A stretch of 64,000 bases of DNA, taken from Salibacterium halotolerans (GTDB taxonomy: Bacteria > Bacillota > Bacilli > Bacillales > Marinococcaceae). The stretch's first letter is position 1, and the number at the start of each line of letters is the position of its first letter. Below the pieces are notes generated by a model. That model did not search any database. It saw only the letters and a program-made list of their open reading frames with translations, and had not been told where the DNA came from. The translations under genes and the position numbers were made by a program. This document shows positions 25,292 to 34,192 of this stretch, piece by piece. The stretch covers positions 186,001-250,000 of the forward strand of contig NZ_FOXD01000003.1 of assembly GCF_900115625.1 (NCBI RefSeq), in the 5' to 3' direction.

Positions 25292-25349
25292 AGAGTCTCC
25301 CTGGTCATAGAGTATAACATGTCCGAAAAGCAGGGAGGCTCTTTCTTTT
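25292..25349 (+). terminator. Terminator hairpin that includes the spoIIM ribosome-binding site
   Basis: A 12-bp stem pairs 25292-25303 with 25331-25342 (one G-T), followed by TTTCTTTTA. The right arm contains GGGAGG, the only ribosome site for spoIIM. The loop contains CATAGAGTA (25306-25314), which fits a SigE/SigK -10 (CATAnnnTA). A transcript from that site would lack the left arm and leave the RBS free. Confidence 0.65.
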
Positions 25350-25988
25350 ATGATAGAATCGTTGCATGAATATCTTCGCAGGCATTGGCTGGAATATCGT
25401 TCGCTGTACTGGTTTTCCATTGTACTGCTTTTTATGGGCGTTATGTTTGGTGCCGTTCTCGTGAACAGTCTCGCCATGGATTTGAAAAATGACCTGAATG
25501 GATTTGTCAGTCAGTTTTTTTCGCAGTTTCGGGAAGGGGCGGACATGGCTCCCCATCATATATTTCTGCAGAGCCTGTCACGCCATGCCGGGTATCTGAT
25601 ACTCATGTGGGTTCTCGGGCTTTCTGTGGCCGGTGTTCCTTTTATTCTGATCCTGTTGTTTTTAAAAGGTGTCGTTTCTGGATTTACAATAGGATTTCTC
25701 GTACAGCAGATGGGTAGCGGCGGTTTTTTCCTCGCATTCTCGTCGATCTTTCTGCAGAATGTGATTATCATACCCTCCTATATCATTATGGCTGTTATTT
25801 CGATCAGTATTTCACTGAGCATGATTAAACACCTGTTCCAGAGGAAAAAATCGGTACATGTGCCGCGTGTACTGTTAAAATCAGCGGCTGCGGCTGGATG
25901 TCTGCTTCTCGGTATATGCGGCGCAGCAGCGGTGGAAGGGTATGTTTCGCCGGTTTTGATTAAGAATGTTTTAAACTGGGTTCAGTGA
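25350..25988 (+). CDS. spoIIM: Stage II sporulation protein M
   Basis: A 212-residue membrane protein with five hydrophobic helices. In B. subtilis SpoIIM joins SpoIID and SpoIIP in peptidoglycan remodelling at the sporulation septum during engulfment, and its gene is transcribed by SigE in the mother cell. The N-terminus IESLHEYLRRHW and the FLKGVVSGFTIGFLVQQMG segment are typical. The RBS is GGGAGG at 11 nt, within a terminator hairpin, with a possible SigE -10 in the loop. The stop codon lies within the Fur box of the next gene. Confidence 0.93.
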   Translation: MIESLHEYLRRHWLEYRSLYWFSIVLLFMGVMFGAVLVNSLAMDLKNDLNGFVSQFFSQFREGADMAPHHIFLQSLSRHAGYLILMWVLGLSVAGVPFILILLFLKGVVSGFTIGFLVQQMGSGGFFLAFSSIFLQNVIIIPSYIIMAVISISISLSMIKHLFQRKKSVHVPRVLLKSAAAAGCLLLGICGAAAVEGYVSPVLIKNVLNWVQ

Positions 25989-26000
25989 TAATTATTATCA
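25986..26000. promoter_or_regulatory. Perfect Fur box
   Basis: TGATAATTATTATCA, a full 7-1-7 match to the Bacillus Fur box consensus. Its first three bases are the spoIIM stop codon. A second, partial GATAAT-like run lies at about 26028-26040. The position, 42-56 nt ahead of the fur -35, suggests autoregulation. Confidence 0.75.
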
Positions 26001-26041
26001 CTTTATAATTAATATAAAATAATTTCTGTTATCATTATCAA

Positions 26042-26079
26042 TTGACACCTTTCTTGAAAATCACTATAATTTATTATAG
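26042..26079 (+). promoter_or_regulatory. SigA promoter of fur with a palindrome over the -10
   Basis: TTGACA, 17-nt spacer, TATAAT (26065-26070). The -10 is the left half of a perfect 16-bp palindrome, CTATAATTTATTATAG at 26064-26079. It resembles a PerR box but has a 2-nt centre instead of 1. In B. subtilis fur is controlled by PerR. Confidence 0.8.
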
Positions 26080-26101
26080 TTGATGTCAGGGGAGGTTCAT
26101 G

Positions 26102-26587
26102 ATGGAACAGCGTATTGATCGAATTAAAAAACAGCTTCATTCTCAAAGCTACAAGCTTACACCGCAGCGGGAAGCGACAGTCCGTGTACTTCTGGAGAAT
26201 GAGAAAGACCACTTGAGCGCAGAAGATGTTTATCTGCTTGTCAAAGAAAAAGCCCCGGAAATCGGCCTTGCCACGGTATACCGCACACTGGAACTGCTTA
26301 ATGAGCTGGAAGTCGTCGATAAAATTAATTTTGGCGACGGGGTGTCAAGGTATGATCTCCGCAAGGAGGGCGCCGACCATTTTCACCATCACCTTGTCTG
26401 TATTGAATGCGGATCGGTAGATGAAATCCAGGAAGATCTTCTCGGTGACGTTGAAAAAGTAGTGGAAGCGAATTGGAATTTCAGAATAAAAGATCACCGT
26501 CTTACGTTTCACGGCGTCTGCCACCGCTGCATAGAACAGGAAAAAAACAGCGGAGAACATGTGAATAAAGAAGCCAATAAGGCATAA
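26102..26587 (+). CDS. fur: Ferric uptake regulator Fur
   Basis: A 161-residue iron-dependent repressor, very close to B. subtilis Fur from the first residue (MEQRIDRIKKQLHS). Winged-helix DNA-binding domain at about 1-85 (VLLENEKDHLSAEDVYLL, GLATVYRTLELL), dimerisation domain after it with the metal site HFHHHLVC and zinc cysteines in C-x2-C and C-x2-C (CIECG, CHRC). Start is the second of two ATGs, 6 nt after GGGAGG. It has a Fur box and a strong promoter upstream and a terminator downstream. Confidence 0.95.
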   Translation: MEQRIDRIKKQLHSQSYKLTPQREATVRVLLENEKDHLSAEDVYLLVKEKAPEIGLATVYRTLELLNELEVVDKINFGDGVSRYDLRKEGADHFHHHLVCIECGSVDEIQEDLLGDVEKVVEANWNFRIKDHRLTFHGVCHRCIEQEKNSGEHVNKEANKA

Positions 26588-26588
26588 T

Positions 26589-26622
26589 AAAAACCTTTTC
26601 GCCGGGAAGAGGTTTTTATTTT
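26589..26622 (+). terminator. Terminator after fur
   Basis: AAAAACC-TTTTC pairs with GAAGA-GGTTTTT around GCCGG, then ATTTTTT. Confidence 0.85.
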
Positions 26623-26687
26623 TTAGGTATAATCTTTCTTTCTTTCAGAGAAGATGTTTATGAGATTGAAAGAAAGGAAGATTGTCC

Positions 26688-26957
26688 ATGAGGAAAGCCT
26701 TGTCACATATCATGGAGGCATTTAAAATTTTTATTATTTTCAGTGCGTGCCTTCTCACCTTTTACTATGGTATTATATGGTTGAGTGAAACGTATGAAGG
26801 GGATGACCGGCTCCGCAAAACGGAAACGGACGCTAGGCAGGTGCTTGGTGATGATGCTTATCTGCCCGTCTGTAACCGGGAAAAGGATGGGAACGCAGTT
26901 GAAGACGGATCTACTCGATTTTATTCATTACTGTCAAGTGGAAAAGGGGCTTGCTGA
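26688..26957 (+). CDS. yqzK: YqzK family membrane protein (DUF4227)
   Basis: An 89-residue protein with one N-terminal helix (about residues 12-32, ending in FYYGIIWL) and a polar, charged remainder, the layout of YqzK proteins, found between fur and xerD in Bacilli. GAAAGGAAG lies 7 nt before the ATG chosen; a TTG two codons upstream is less well placed. The last 23 residues overlap the start of xerD in another frame and end in GKGAC, which looks less conserved. Function unknown. Confidence 0.8.
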   Translation: MRKALSHIMEAFKIFIIFSACLLTFYYGIIWLSETYEGDDRLRKTETDARQVLGDDAYLPVCNREKDGNAVEDGSTRFYSLLSSGKGAC

Positions 26958-27786
26958 CAATACCCTCCGCTCGTATGAGAGGGATATTGGGCAGTACATT
27001 GATTATCTTTTGGAACATAACATCACACAGGTGCAGCATATCGAACGTTCTTCGATCGTGGCATTTTTGCACCACTTAAAAGAAAACGGACGTTCTTCGT
27101 CCACGATTTCAAGAACTATTTCTTCTATCCGGGCTTTTCACCAATTTCTGCTCCGGGAACAGAGAACGGTAAAGGATCCTTCTGAACTCATCGAACTTCC
27201 TAAAACCGGAAAAAAACTCCCGGACGTGTTATCAACCACCGATATAGAGGCTCTTTTGACCGAAGCCGCAGGGACAAGCTCTTTTGCCAAACGGAATAAA
27301 GCCATGCTTGAATTGATGTATGCCACCGGTCTCCGGGTCAGCGAGCTGTGCAGTCTGGAAACCGGGGATATTCATCTGCAGATGGGCTTTGTACACTGTC
27401 TCGGAAAAGGGAATAAAGAACGCATCATTCCGCTTGGTAAAGCGGCCGCCGATGCTGTTGAAGAATATGTGCAGAAAGCAAGACCGGCGTTAATGAAAAA
27501 GAAAAGGCATGATGTGCTGTTTGTTAATCATCATGGAAACAAGCTCTCCAGGCAGGGGTTCTGGAAAATACTGAAGGAATCGGCGGCGAAGGCGGGAGTT
27601 GAGAAGTCGTTGACCCCCCATACACTGCGCCATTCCTTTGCGACCCATCTTCTGGAGAACGGAGCGGACCTGAGAGCTGTACAGGAAATGCTGGGACATG
27701 CGGATATTTCCGCTACACAGATATATACGCATGTCTCCAACCGGAAACTGAAAGACGTATATCTGCATTATCATCCCAGAGCGTAA
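26887..27786 (+). CDS. xerD: Tyrosine recombinase XerD
   Basis: A 299-residue recombinase that, with XerC/CodV, resolves chromosome dimers at dif. N-terminal SAM-like core-binding domain to about 95 ([21 protein letters not shown]), then the catalytic domain with the Arg in [10 protein letters not shown], the [19 protein letters not shown] box (His and Arg), the second His in [13 protein letters not shown] and the nucleophile Tyr in IYTHVS. Start is taken as ATG 26887 (B. subtilis XerD is 296 residues), which overlaps yqzK by 71 bp; GGGAAAAGG abuts it, so a start slightly upstream (26851-26860) is possible. Confidence 0.92.
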   Translation: MGTQLKTDLLDFIHYCQVEKGLADNTLRSYERDIGQYIDYLLEHNITQVQHIERSSIVAFLHHLKENGRSSSTISRTISSIRAFHQFLLREQRTVKDPSELIELPKTGKKLPDVLSTTDIEALLTEAAGTSSFAKRNKAMLELMYATGLRVSELCSLETGDIHLQMGFVHCLGKGNKERIIPLGKAAADAVEEYVQKARPALMKKKRHDVLFVNHHGNKLSRQGFWKILKESAAKAGVEKSLTPHTLRHSFATHLLENGADLRAVQEMLGHADISATQIYTHVSNRKLKDVYLHYHPRA

Positions 27787-27810
27787 CGAAGAAAAGAGAG
27801 GAGCATGTAC

Positions 27811-29010
27811 ATGACAAACGAATCATTTCAAAGAATATTTCTGATTGTGATGGATTCCGTTGGTATTGGAGAGGCCCCGGATGCTGCAGAGTACGGGGAC
27901 GCCGGAGCGGATACCCTCGGTCATACTGCCGCGCACCGCGGCGGGCTTAAGATGACGGAGATGGAACAGCTCGGTCTTGGAAACATAAAAAAAGCAGAAG
28001 GTATCAAACCGGTGGAGTATCCGGCGGCGTCATACGGGATCATGCAGGAAGCTTCAAACAGCAAGGACACCATGACCGGCCACTGGGAAATCATGGGGCT
28101 CCATATCCGTGAACCGTTCCGTACGTTCCCGGATGGTTTTCCAAGTGAACTCGTACAGCAGTTGGAAGAGGTATCAGGACGAAGCGTTATTGGGAACAAA
28201 GTGGCTTCCGGCACGGAAATTATTAAGGAACTTGGGGAAGAACATATGGAAACCGGGGCGTTAATTGTATATACGTCTGCGGATTCAGTTCTGCAGATTG
28301 CCGCCCATGAAGAAATAGTACCGGTGGAAGAGCTTCACCGTATATGTGAAAAAGCAAGGGGACTTACTTATGACGCTCCTTATATGATCGGCAGAGTGAT
28401 TGCAAGGCCGTTTATCGGCAGACCCGGAGCGTTTGAGAGGACATCTAACCGCCACGATTATGCGCTTAAACCATTTGGCCGCACCGTGATGAATGAATTG
28501 AAAGACGCCGGTCTCGACAGTATCGCTATCGGCAAGATAAGTGACATTTATGACGGAGAAGGCATCACAGAAGCGGTACGGACAGAATCCAACTCGGATG
28601 GTATGAATAAAATAACCGAATCCGCGAAAGAAGATTTTCACGGGATCAGCTTTTTGAACCTGGTGGATTTTGATGCAAAGTACGGACACCGCCGCGACCC
28701 CGACGGCTACGGACAGGCTCTGGAAGAGTACGATTCCCGTCTCCCGGCGCTCTTGGATGAGCTCCGTGAGGATGATCTCCTTATCATTACCGCGGACCAC
28801 GGCAATGATCCCGTTCACCACGGTACTGACCACACCCGTGAACTTGTTCCGCTCCTCGTCTATACAAAAAGGGCGGCGCACGGAGATGATCTGGGGCGTC
28901 GGATGACGTTTGCCGACATTGGTGCCACCATCGCGGACAACTTCGGAATTACACTGCCTGAACATGGGGAAAGTTTCCTGCAGCAGGTACATCAATCAGG
29001 AGGGGAATAA
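27811..29010 (+). CDS. deoB: Phosphopentomutase
   Basis: A 399-residue alkaline-phosphatase-fold enzyme that interconverts (deoxy)ribose 1- and 5-phosphate. Metal motifs: [13 protein letters not shown] near residue 12, TMTGHWE (phosphorylated Thr), and ADHGNDP near the end with HTRE. Start is ATG 27811, 7 nt after GAGAGGAG; the ATG at 27805 is too near. It opens the operon deoB-punA-PNP2-pdp for nucleoside salvage, as drm-punA(-pdp) does in Bacillus. Its stop overlaps the next ATG (TAATG). Confidence 0.94.
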   Translation: MTNESFQRIFLIVMDSVGIGEAPDAAEYGDAGADTLGHTAAHRGGLKMTEMEQLGLGNIKKAEGIKPVEYPAASYGIMQEASNSKDTMTGHWEIMGLHIREPFRTFPDGFPSELVQQLEEVSGRSVIGNKVASGTEIIKELGEEHMETGALIVYTSADSVLQIAAHEEIVPVEELHRICEKARGLTYDAPYMIGRVIARPFIGRPGAFERTSNRHDYALKPFGRTVMNELKDAGLDSIAIGKISDIYDGEGITEAVRTESNSDGMNKITESAKEDFHGISFLNLVDFDAKYGHRRDPDGYGQALEEYDSRLPALLDELREDDLLIITADHGNDPVHHGTDHTRELVPLLVYTKRAAHGDDLGRRMTFADIGATIADNFGITLPEHGESFLQQVHQSGGE

Positions 29011-29843
29011 TGACATTGACAAGCCTTTTGGAAGAAGCATCTGACTACCTCCGCGGACAAATAAATGCAGCACCGAAGACGGGGCTTATTCTCGGCTCCG
29101 GACTTGGAGTGCTGGCTGATGAAATAGAAGATCCGGTAAAAATCCCATACGAAAATATTCCCGGGTTTCCGGTGTCTACTGTAGAGGGGCATGCCGGACA
29201 GCTTGTCGCAGGAACGCTGGAGGGCCGGGAAGTAATTGCCATGCAGGGCCGGTTTCATTATTATGAAGGCTACACCCTGCAGGACGTAACGTTCCCGGTG
29301 CGGGTCATGCGCCGTATCGGCGTAGAAAATCTGCTCGTCACCAATGCCGCGGGCAGTGTGAATGAAACCTTTTCCCCCGGCAATTTGATGGTCATTAAAG
29401 ATCATCTGAATCTGCTCGGGGATAACCCTCTCATCGGACAAAACGATGAATCTACCGGCCCGCGTTTTCCTGATTTGTCATCGGCCTATTCCAAAGAACT
29501 CATAGAGACAGCGGAGTCCGCTGCCTCCTCCCTTGGAATCACTCTGCAGAAGGGGATTTACGCTGCCAACACAGGACCGGCCTATGAAACACCGGCTGAA
29601 GTGAAGATGATCCGGACACTGGGTGCGGATGCGGTAGGCATGTCCACTGTTCCTGAAGTGATCAGCGCAAACCATGCAGGAATGAGGGTTCTTGGTATAT
29701 CATGTCTTTCGAATATGGCGGCAGGCATCCTGGATCAGCCGCTCAGCCATGATGAAGTTATCGAAACAACGGAAAAGGTACGCGGAGATTTTCTGCAGCT
29801 GATGAAAGAAATTATTGGACGACTGGAAAAAGGAGACGAATAA
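29010..29843 (+). CDS. punA: Purine nucleoside phosphorylase, 6-oxopurine type
   Basis: A 277-residue PNP of the trimeric family: GSGLG phosphate loop (residues 29-33), VEGHAG, MQGRFHYYEGY, TNAAGS and GMSTVPEVI. The purine-contact residues that match human PNP Glu201 and Asn243 are E193 (GPAYETPAE) and N235 (SCLSNMA), 42 residues apart as in the human enzyme. This predicts guanosine and inosine as substrates. The ATG overlaps the deoB stop codon. A paralogue follows directly. Confidence 0.93.
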   Translation: MTLTSLLEEASDYLRGQINAAPKTGLILGSGLGVLADEIEDPVKIPYENIPGFPVSTVEGHAGQLVAGTLEGREVIAMQGRFHYYEGYTLQDVTFPVRVMRRIGVENLLVTNAAGSVNETFSPGNLMVIKDHLNLLGDNPLIGQNDESTGPRFPDLSSAYSKELIETAESAASSLGITLQKGIYAANTGPAYETPAEVKMIRTLGADAVGMSTVPEVISANHAGMRVLGISCLSNMAAGILDQPLSHDEVIETTEKVRGDFLQLMKEIIGRLEKGDE

Positions 29844-29844
29844 C

Positions 29845-30675
29845 ATGGAAGAACTGGCAAAAAAAACGCAGGAAGCCGCCGCTTATCTTCAGGAGACCAT
29901 CACTGTCAATCCGGATATCGGCTTGATTCTCGGCTCCGGACTTGGTGATCTCGCTGAGGAAATAGAGAACGCCGTGAAAGTCGATTATGAAGACATTCCC
30001 CATTTTCCGGTCTCAACCGTTGAAGGTCATGCCGGCCGTCTTGTGGCGGGTACGCTGCAGGGGCAGAACGTGATCGCCATGCAGGGACGGTTTCACTACT
30101 ATGAAGGGTATTCCATGCAGGAAGTAACGTTTCCGGTCCGTGTCATGAAAGCGCTCGGAGCACGCTCGCTGATTGTGACCAATGCCTGCGGCGCCATGAA
30201 CCCGTCGTTCAGACCGGGAGATCTGATGGTCATCGAAGACCATATAAATCAAACCGGATCAAATCCACTGCTCGGCCCGAATGATGAAAGTCTGGGACCG
30301 CGGTTTCCGGATATGAGCCGGGCTTATGACAGCGATTGGAAACAGACAGCCGTGAAAGCCGCGGAACATCTTAGATTCTCTCTGCAGAAAGGAGTATATA
30401 CCGGAATTTCCGGCCCTTCCTTCATGACAGCTGCAGAACTTATTATGCTGCGCCGGCTGGGAGGCGATGTGGTAGGTATGTCCACCGTTCCCGAGGTGAT
30501 CACCGCCAACCACGCCGGATTGAAAGTGCTCGGTATATCCTGCATCACAGATATGGCTGTCGGCGAAGAAATCGAAGGGGTGTCCCATGAAGAAGTGATG
30601 GAGACCGCATCCCGTACGAAACCCCGTTTTATTTCTCTGGTCAAGGAGATACTGACTTCGAACTCCTCTATATAA
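29845..30675 (+). CDS. Second purine nucleoside phosphorylase, altered base-recognition residues
   Basis: A 276-residue paralogue of the preceding PunA, more than half identical by eye, with the same phosphate-site motifs. The two residues that set base specificity differ: M194 (GPSFMTAAE) in place of Glu and D236 (SCITDMA) in place of Asn. In human methylthioadenosine phosphorylase the matching residues are Ser and Asp, the Asp binding the 6-amino group. So this enzyme may prefer adenosine or methylthioadenosine; that is inference. Start is ATG 29845, 8 nt after AAGGAG; the gap to punA is 1 bp. Confidence 0.88.
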   Translation: MEELAKKTQEAAAYLQETITVNPDIGLILGSGLGDLAEEIENAVKVDYEDIPHFPVSTVEGHAGRLVAGTLQGQNVIAMQGRFHYYEGYSMQEVTFPVRVMKALGARSLIVTNACGAMNPSFRPGDLMVIEDHINQTGSNPLLGPNDESLGPRFPDMSRAYDSDWKQTAVKAAEHLRFSLQKGVYTGISGPSFMTAAELIMLRRLGGDVVGMSTVPEVITANHAGLKVLGISCITDMAVGEEIEGVSHEEVMETASRTKPRFISLVKEILTSNSSI

Positions 30676-30699
30676 CGAAGGAAAGGTACGGTGCTGACG

Positions 30700-31998
30700 A
30701 TGAGAATGGTTGATATTATTTCCAGGAAAAGAGATGGGTTTGAGCTTTCCAATGAAGAAATCACCTGGTTTGTTCAAGCCTACAGCAACGGAGACATTCC
30801 TGATTATCAGGCTTCCGCTTTTGCGATGGCCGTTTTTTTCCAGGGAATGACGCAGAAGGAAGCGGCTGCGCTAACGATAGAAATGGCAGGATCGGGAGAC
30901 CAGCTCGATTTATCGGCAATTGATGGAATAAAAGTAGATAAGCATTCGACAGGCGGAGTAGGAGACAAAACAACGTTGATCCTTGGTCCTCTCGTTGCAG
31001 CGCTTGATATTCCGGTTGCCAAAATGTCAGGACGGGGACTTGGTCACACGGGAGGAACGATTGATAAACTGGAGGCTTTTGAAGGGTTCCGTACGGAAAT
31101 GGACCAGGAGGATTTCGTTCATCTCGTTAATAAGAATAAGCTCGCCGTTGCCGGGCAGAGCGGGAATTTGACACCCGCCGACAAAAAACTGTATGCACTC
31201 CGGGACGTCACAGGTACAGTGAATTCGATTCCCCTTATAGCCAGTTCCGTAATGAGTAAAAAAATCGCTGCCGGTGCGGATGCGATTGTGCTCGACGTGA
31301 AGACGGGGTCGGGCGCTTTCATGGAAAGTCTCGAGGAAGCAAAAAAACTGGCATATGCCATGGTGGATATCGGGAATTCACTGAACCGAAGAACGATGGC
31401 TGTTATTTCCAATATGGATCAGCCTCTCGGGCATTTTGTCGGCAATGCCCTGGAAGTCAAAGAAGCTGTGGAGACGCTCCGCGGGAACGGACCGGAGGAT
31501 CTGCACGAATTAAGTGTTACTCTGGCATCCCACATGGCTGTCCTAGGCGGAAAAGCAACGGATGAAAAAGAAGGTCGAAAGCTTGTAGAAAGCGTGCTGA
31601 ACGACGGCACCGCGCTTGAAAAAATGAAACAGTTCGTGCAGAGTCAGGGAGGCAATCCTGCTCCAATCGACAATTCTGACCTGTTTCCCGCAGCAGAAAA
31701 GCAGGCAGCGGTTACGGCACAGGAAAGTGGATACGTGAGCCGGATGCAGGCAGCAAGAATCGGTCAGGCTGCGATGATGCTTGGGGCAGGACGCGCATCC
31801 AAAGATGACGAGATTGACTATGCGGCAGGTATTGAACTGAAAGCAAAAATCGGGGATTATGCCGCGGCAGGAGACACACTCGCAGTTATCCATGCCACTC
31901 AGGCTGACACAACGTCAGCCGCTGACATGATCCGGCAGGCCTACAGCTTTTCCCCGCAGCAGGTGAAAAAACCAGCGCTGATTTACGACTCCATTTAA
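30700..31998 (+). CDS. pdp: Pyrimidine-nucleoside phosphorylase
   Basis: A 432-residue enzyme that cleaves uridine and thymidine with phosphate. It begins MRMVDII like B. subtilis Pdp and keeps [18 protein letters not shown] (phosphate), [18 protein letters not shown] (family signature), the SSVMSKK and [10 protein letters not shown] motifs. The start ATG at 30700 is chosen from this match; a GTG at 30691 is the alternative, after GAAAGG. Fourth gene of the nucleoside operon and followed by a strong terminator. Confidence 0.94.
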   Translation: MRMVDIISRKRDGFELSNEEITWFVQAYSNGDIPDYQASAFAMAVFFQGMTQKEAAALTIEMAGSGDQLDLSAIDGIKVDKHSTGGVGDKTTLILGPLVAALDIPVAKMSGRGLGHTGGTIDKLEAFEGFRTEMDQEDFVHLVNKNKLAVAGQSGNLTPADKKLYALRDVTGTVNSIPLIASSVMSKKIAAGADAIVLDVKTGSGAFMESLEEAKKLAYAMVDIGNSLNRRTMAVISNMDQPLGHFVGNALEVKEAVETLRGNGPEDLHELSVTLASHMAVLGGKATDEKEGRKLVESVLNDGTALEKMKQFVQSQGGNPAPIDNSDLFPAAEKQAAVTAQESGYVSRMQAARIGQAAMMLGAGRASKDDEIDYAAGIELKAKIGDYAAAGDTLAVIHATQADTTSAADMIRQAYSFSPQQVKKPALIYDSI

Positions 31999-32013
31999 AC
32001 GATTAAGTTTTAG

Positions 32014-32045
32014 ATCTTCAGGATGACTATCCTGAAGATTTTTTT
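32014..32045 (+). terminator. Terminator after pdp
   Basis: A perfect 11-bp stem (ATCTTCAGGAT and complement), GACT loop, seven Ts. The T-run directly abuts the SigF promoter of dacF. Confidence 0.92.
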
Positions 32046-32075
32046 GTATATACGAAGAAATCATTGGAAATACTA
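32046..32075 (+). promoter_or_regulatory. SigF-type promoter of dacF-spoIIA
   Basis: GTATA, 15-nt spacer, GGAAATACTA. This fits the forespore SigF consensus GYATA, about 15 nt, GGnRAnAhTR at every position. In B. subtilis dacF is also SigF-dependent. Confidence 0.85.
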
Positions 32076-32107
32076 AAACTGAAACGGAATTGGGAGGTGA
32101 CTGGTTT

Positions 32108-33277
32108 TTGGGAAATAATGGAATAGTGAAATGGATACCAGCCGTTGCAGCAGCTGCCATTCTTTTTGCCAGTGGTGAAGCCAAAGCGCAGTTTGAGGAT
32201 GCAGCCGAAGACGCGGTATCTGCTTACGTGATAGAAGCGGGCACAGGTCAGGTGTTGTATCAAAAAAATGAAACAAAGCAGCTGCCGCCGGCCAGCATGA
32301 CAAAAATCATGACGATGCTTTTAATTATGGAGGCACTTGAAGAAGGAGAGATACAGCTTGATGATAAGATCCGGGCTAGTGAAAAAGCAGCTTCGATGGG
32401 TGGATCGCAGATCTTTCTTGAAGAGGGGGAAACCATGACAGTCGATGAGATGCTCAAAGGTATCGCCGTGGCTTCAGCAAATGATGCATCTGTCGCGATG
32501 GCCGAACATATTGCCGGATCGGAAAAAGCTTTTATTGAAAAAATGAATGAAAAAGCAGAAAGTCTGGGCCTTGAACATACCAATTTTCAGAACACGACCG
32601 GACTGCCGGCAGAGGATCATTATACATCGGCGGAAGATTTGGCTGTAATCAGCCGTGAACTGCTGCAGCACGAGAAAATTCTGCAATATACCGGAAAGTA
32701 TGAAGATTACTTAAGAAAGGGAGAAGAGAACGAATTCTGGCTGGTCAACACGAACAGACTGGTCCGCCATTATGAAGGCGTGGATGGGCTGAAAACCGGA
32801 TACACCAAAGAAGCCAGGTACAATCTGACAGCCACAGCTCAAAAGAAAAACATGAGAATCGTTACCGTAGTGATGGGAGCGGATTCCCCGAAAGAAAGAA
32901 ACCAGATTACTGCCTCGCTGCTTGATGATGCATTCGGGAAATATGAATATCACGCTCTTGCCAAAGAAGGGGATACCGTAACGTCAGTGCCTGTGGAAAA
33001 AGGAAAACACACTAATGCAGAAGCGGTTCTTAAGGGAGATGCGGGTGTTGTCCTCCGCAAAGGTCAGGATGCCGGAACTATTACCGAAGACATAACCGCT
33101 GAAAGAATTGTGACAGCTCCTGCTTCTTCAGGAGAACAGGTCGGAACGATTCGGTACTTTCATGATAATGACCTGTTATCCGAATCGGATCTTGTTTTAA
33201 AAGAAGATGTTGAGCCGGCGGGTTGGACGGAATTGTTCGGCCGAACTCTGCAGAGGATGATGGGAAACGTATCCTGA
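32108..33277 (+). CDS. dacF: D-alanyl-D-alanine carboxypeptidase DacF (forespore)
   Basis: A 389-residue secreted low-molecular-weight PBP. Signal peptide at about 1-28 (ends ASGEAKA), SxxK motif S63-M-T-K66, SxN as SAND, and KTG in GLKTGYTK; a C-terminal beta domain ends in an amphipathic helix for membrane binding. Start is TTG at 32108, 7 nt after GGGAGGTGA. DacF trims the pentapeptide of spore peptidoglycan. It is read from a SigF promoter and lies just before spoIIAA, as in B. subtilis. Confidence 0.92.
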   Translation: MGNNGIVKWIPAVAAAAILFASGEAKAQFEDAAEDAVSAYVIEAGTGQVLYQKNETKQLPPASMTKIMTMLLIMEALEEGEIQLDDKIRASEKAASMGGSQIFLEEGETMTVDEMLKGIAVASANDASVAMAEHIAGSEKAFIEKMNEKAESLGLEHTNFQNTTGLPAEDHYTSAEDLAVISRELLQHEKILQYTGKYEDYLRKGEENEFWLVNTNRLVRHYEGVDGLKTGYTKEARYNLTATAQKKNMRIVTVVMGADSPKERNQITASLLDDAFGKYEYHALAKEGDTVTSVPVEKGKHTNAEAVLKGDAGVVLRKGQDAGTITEDITAERIVTAPASSGEQVGTIRYFHDNDLLSESDLVLKEDVEPAGWTELFGRTLQRMMGNVS

Positions 33278-33316
33278 GGGATTTTTTAACGAAATAACAC
33301 TAGTTTTGTCAGGCGT

Positions 33317-33344
33317 GAAGGAAAAGGGAAACTGGTTCAAGAAC
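33317..33344 (+). promoter_or_regulatory. Possible SigH promoter of spoIIAA-spoIIAB-sigF
   Basis: GAAGGAAAA, 12-nt spacer, CAAGAAC, compared with the SigH consensus RnAGGAwWW, 11-12 nt, RnnGAAT. The -35 fits fully, the -10 less well. A partial 0A-box-like TTGTCA lies upstream at 33306. Confidence 0.4.
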
Positions 33345-33387
33345 AGAGCAGTGAACCATTCTAATTACGTGGACTGGAGGGGAGAAA

Positions 33388-33738
33388 ATGAGTCTTACCG
33401 TTAACATGGAGCAGGTAGGTGATGTGATGTGCATCCGCCTGAGCGGGGAACTTGACCATCATTCATCAAGAGAACTCCGAGGGCAGGTGGAAGAGCACAT
33501 GGAACAATACCGCCCGCATCATATCGTGTTGAATCTGGAGGAGCTTACGTTTATGGACAGTTCGGGGATCGGAGTTATTCTCGGACGGTACAAACAGATT
33601 CGAAAACTGGGAGGAGAAATGGTCGTATGTTCCATTTCAGCACCGGTGAAGAGACTTTTTGAATTGTCCGGACTGTTTAAAATTCTGCGGCTCGAACACA
33701 GGGAGACAGATGCACTACGGATATTGGGGGTAGCCTGA
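33388..33738 (+). CDS. spoIIAA: Anti-sigma F factor antagonist SpoIIAA
   Basis: A 116-residue STAS-domain protein. The phosphorylated serine is S58 in [14 protein letters not shown]. Unphosphorylated SpoIIAA takes SpoIIAB away from SigF and so starts forespore transcription. GGAGGGGAG precedes the ATG. Three bases separate it from spoIIAB. Length equals the B. subtilis protein within a residue or so. Confidence 0.96.
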   Translation: MSLTVNMEQVGDVMCIRLSGELDHHSSRELRGQVEEHMEQYRPHHIVLNLEELTFMDSSGIGVILGRYKQIRKLGGEMVVCSISAPVKRLFELSGLFKILRLEHRETDALRILGVA

Positions 33739-33740
33739 GG

Positions 33741-34181
33741 ATGAAAAATGAGATGAAACTGGAATTCTCCGCATTAAGTGAAAATGAGGCATTTGCAAGG
33801 GTGAGCGTAGGTGCCTTCGCGGCTCAGCTCGACCCGGATATGAACGAACTGACGGAATTGAAAACGGTCGTGTCTGAGGCGGTAACCAATTCCATTCTCC
33901 ATGGATATGATGAGAATCCGGCCGGAACGATCCGTGTTCTGGTAAAGATCGAAACCGACTCGATCGAAATCACCATCAAAGACGATGGAGGCGGAATCGA
34001 CAATATTGAGCAGGCAAAAGAACCACTGTATACAACGAAGCCGGAAATGGAACGGTCCGGGATGGGATTTACGATTATGGAGAATTTCATGGATGAGGTC
34101 GAAATTATTTCAGAGCCTGGAACCGGGACAACGGTTTACCTGAAAAAAAGGCTGGCCGGTGCCCGTACACTCTGCAATTAA
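33741..34181 (+). CDS. spoIIAB: Anti-sigma F factor and kinase SpoIIAB
   Basis: A 146-residue GHKL-fold serine kinase. N box [15 protein letters not shown]1 box DDGGGID and G2 box SGMGFTIM form the ATP site. It binds and silences SigF, and phosphorylates SpoIIAA. TGAGG precedes the ATG, close to the spoIIAA stop codon. Eleven bases lie between it and sigF. All catalytic motifs are intact. Confidence 0.96.
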   Translation: MKNEMKLEFSALSENEAFARVSVGAFAAQLDPDMNELTELKTVVSEAVTNSILHGYDENPAGTIRVLVKIETDSIEITIKDDGGGIDNIEQAKEPLYTTKPEMERSGMGFTIMENFMDEVEIISEPGTGTTVYLKKRLAGARTLCN

Positions 34182-34192
34182 GGGGACTCTGC

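Noticed and set aside
26064-26079. True PerR box at the fur promoter
   Set aside because: The palindrome has a 2-nt centre where the consensus has one, so it is noted only as PerR-like.
26860-26957. Frameshift at the end of yqzK
   Set aside because: The C-terminal residues look poorly conserved, but the overlap with xerD and a similar length in relatives make a normal overlapping end simpler.
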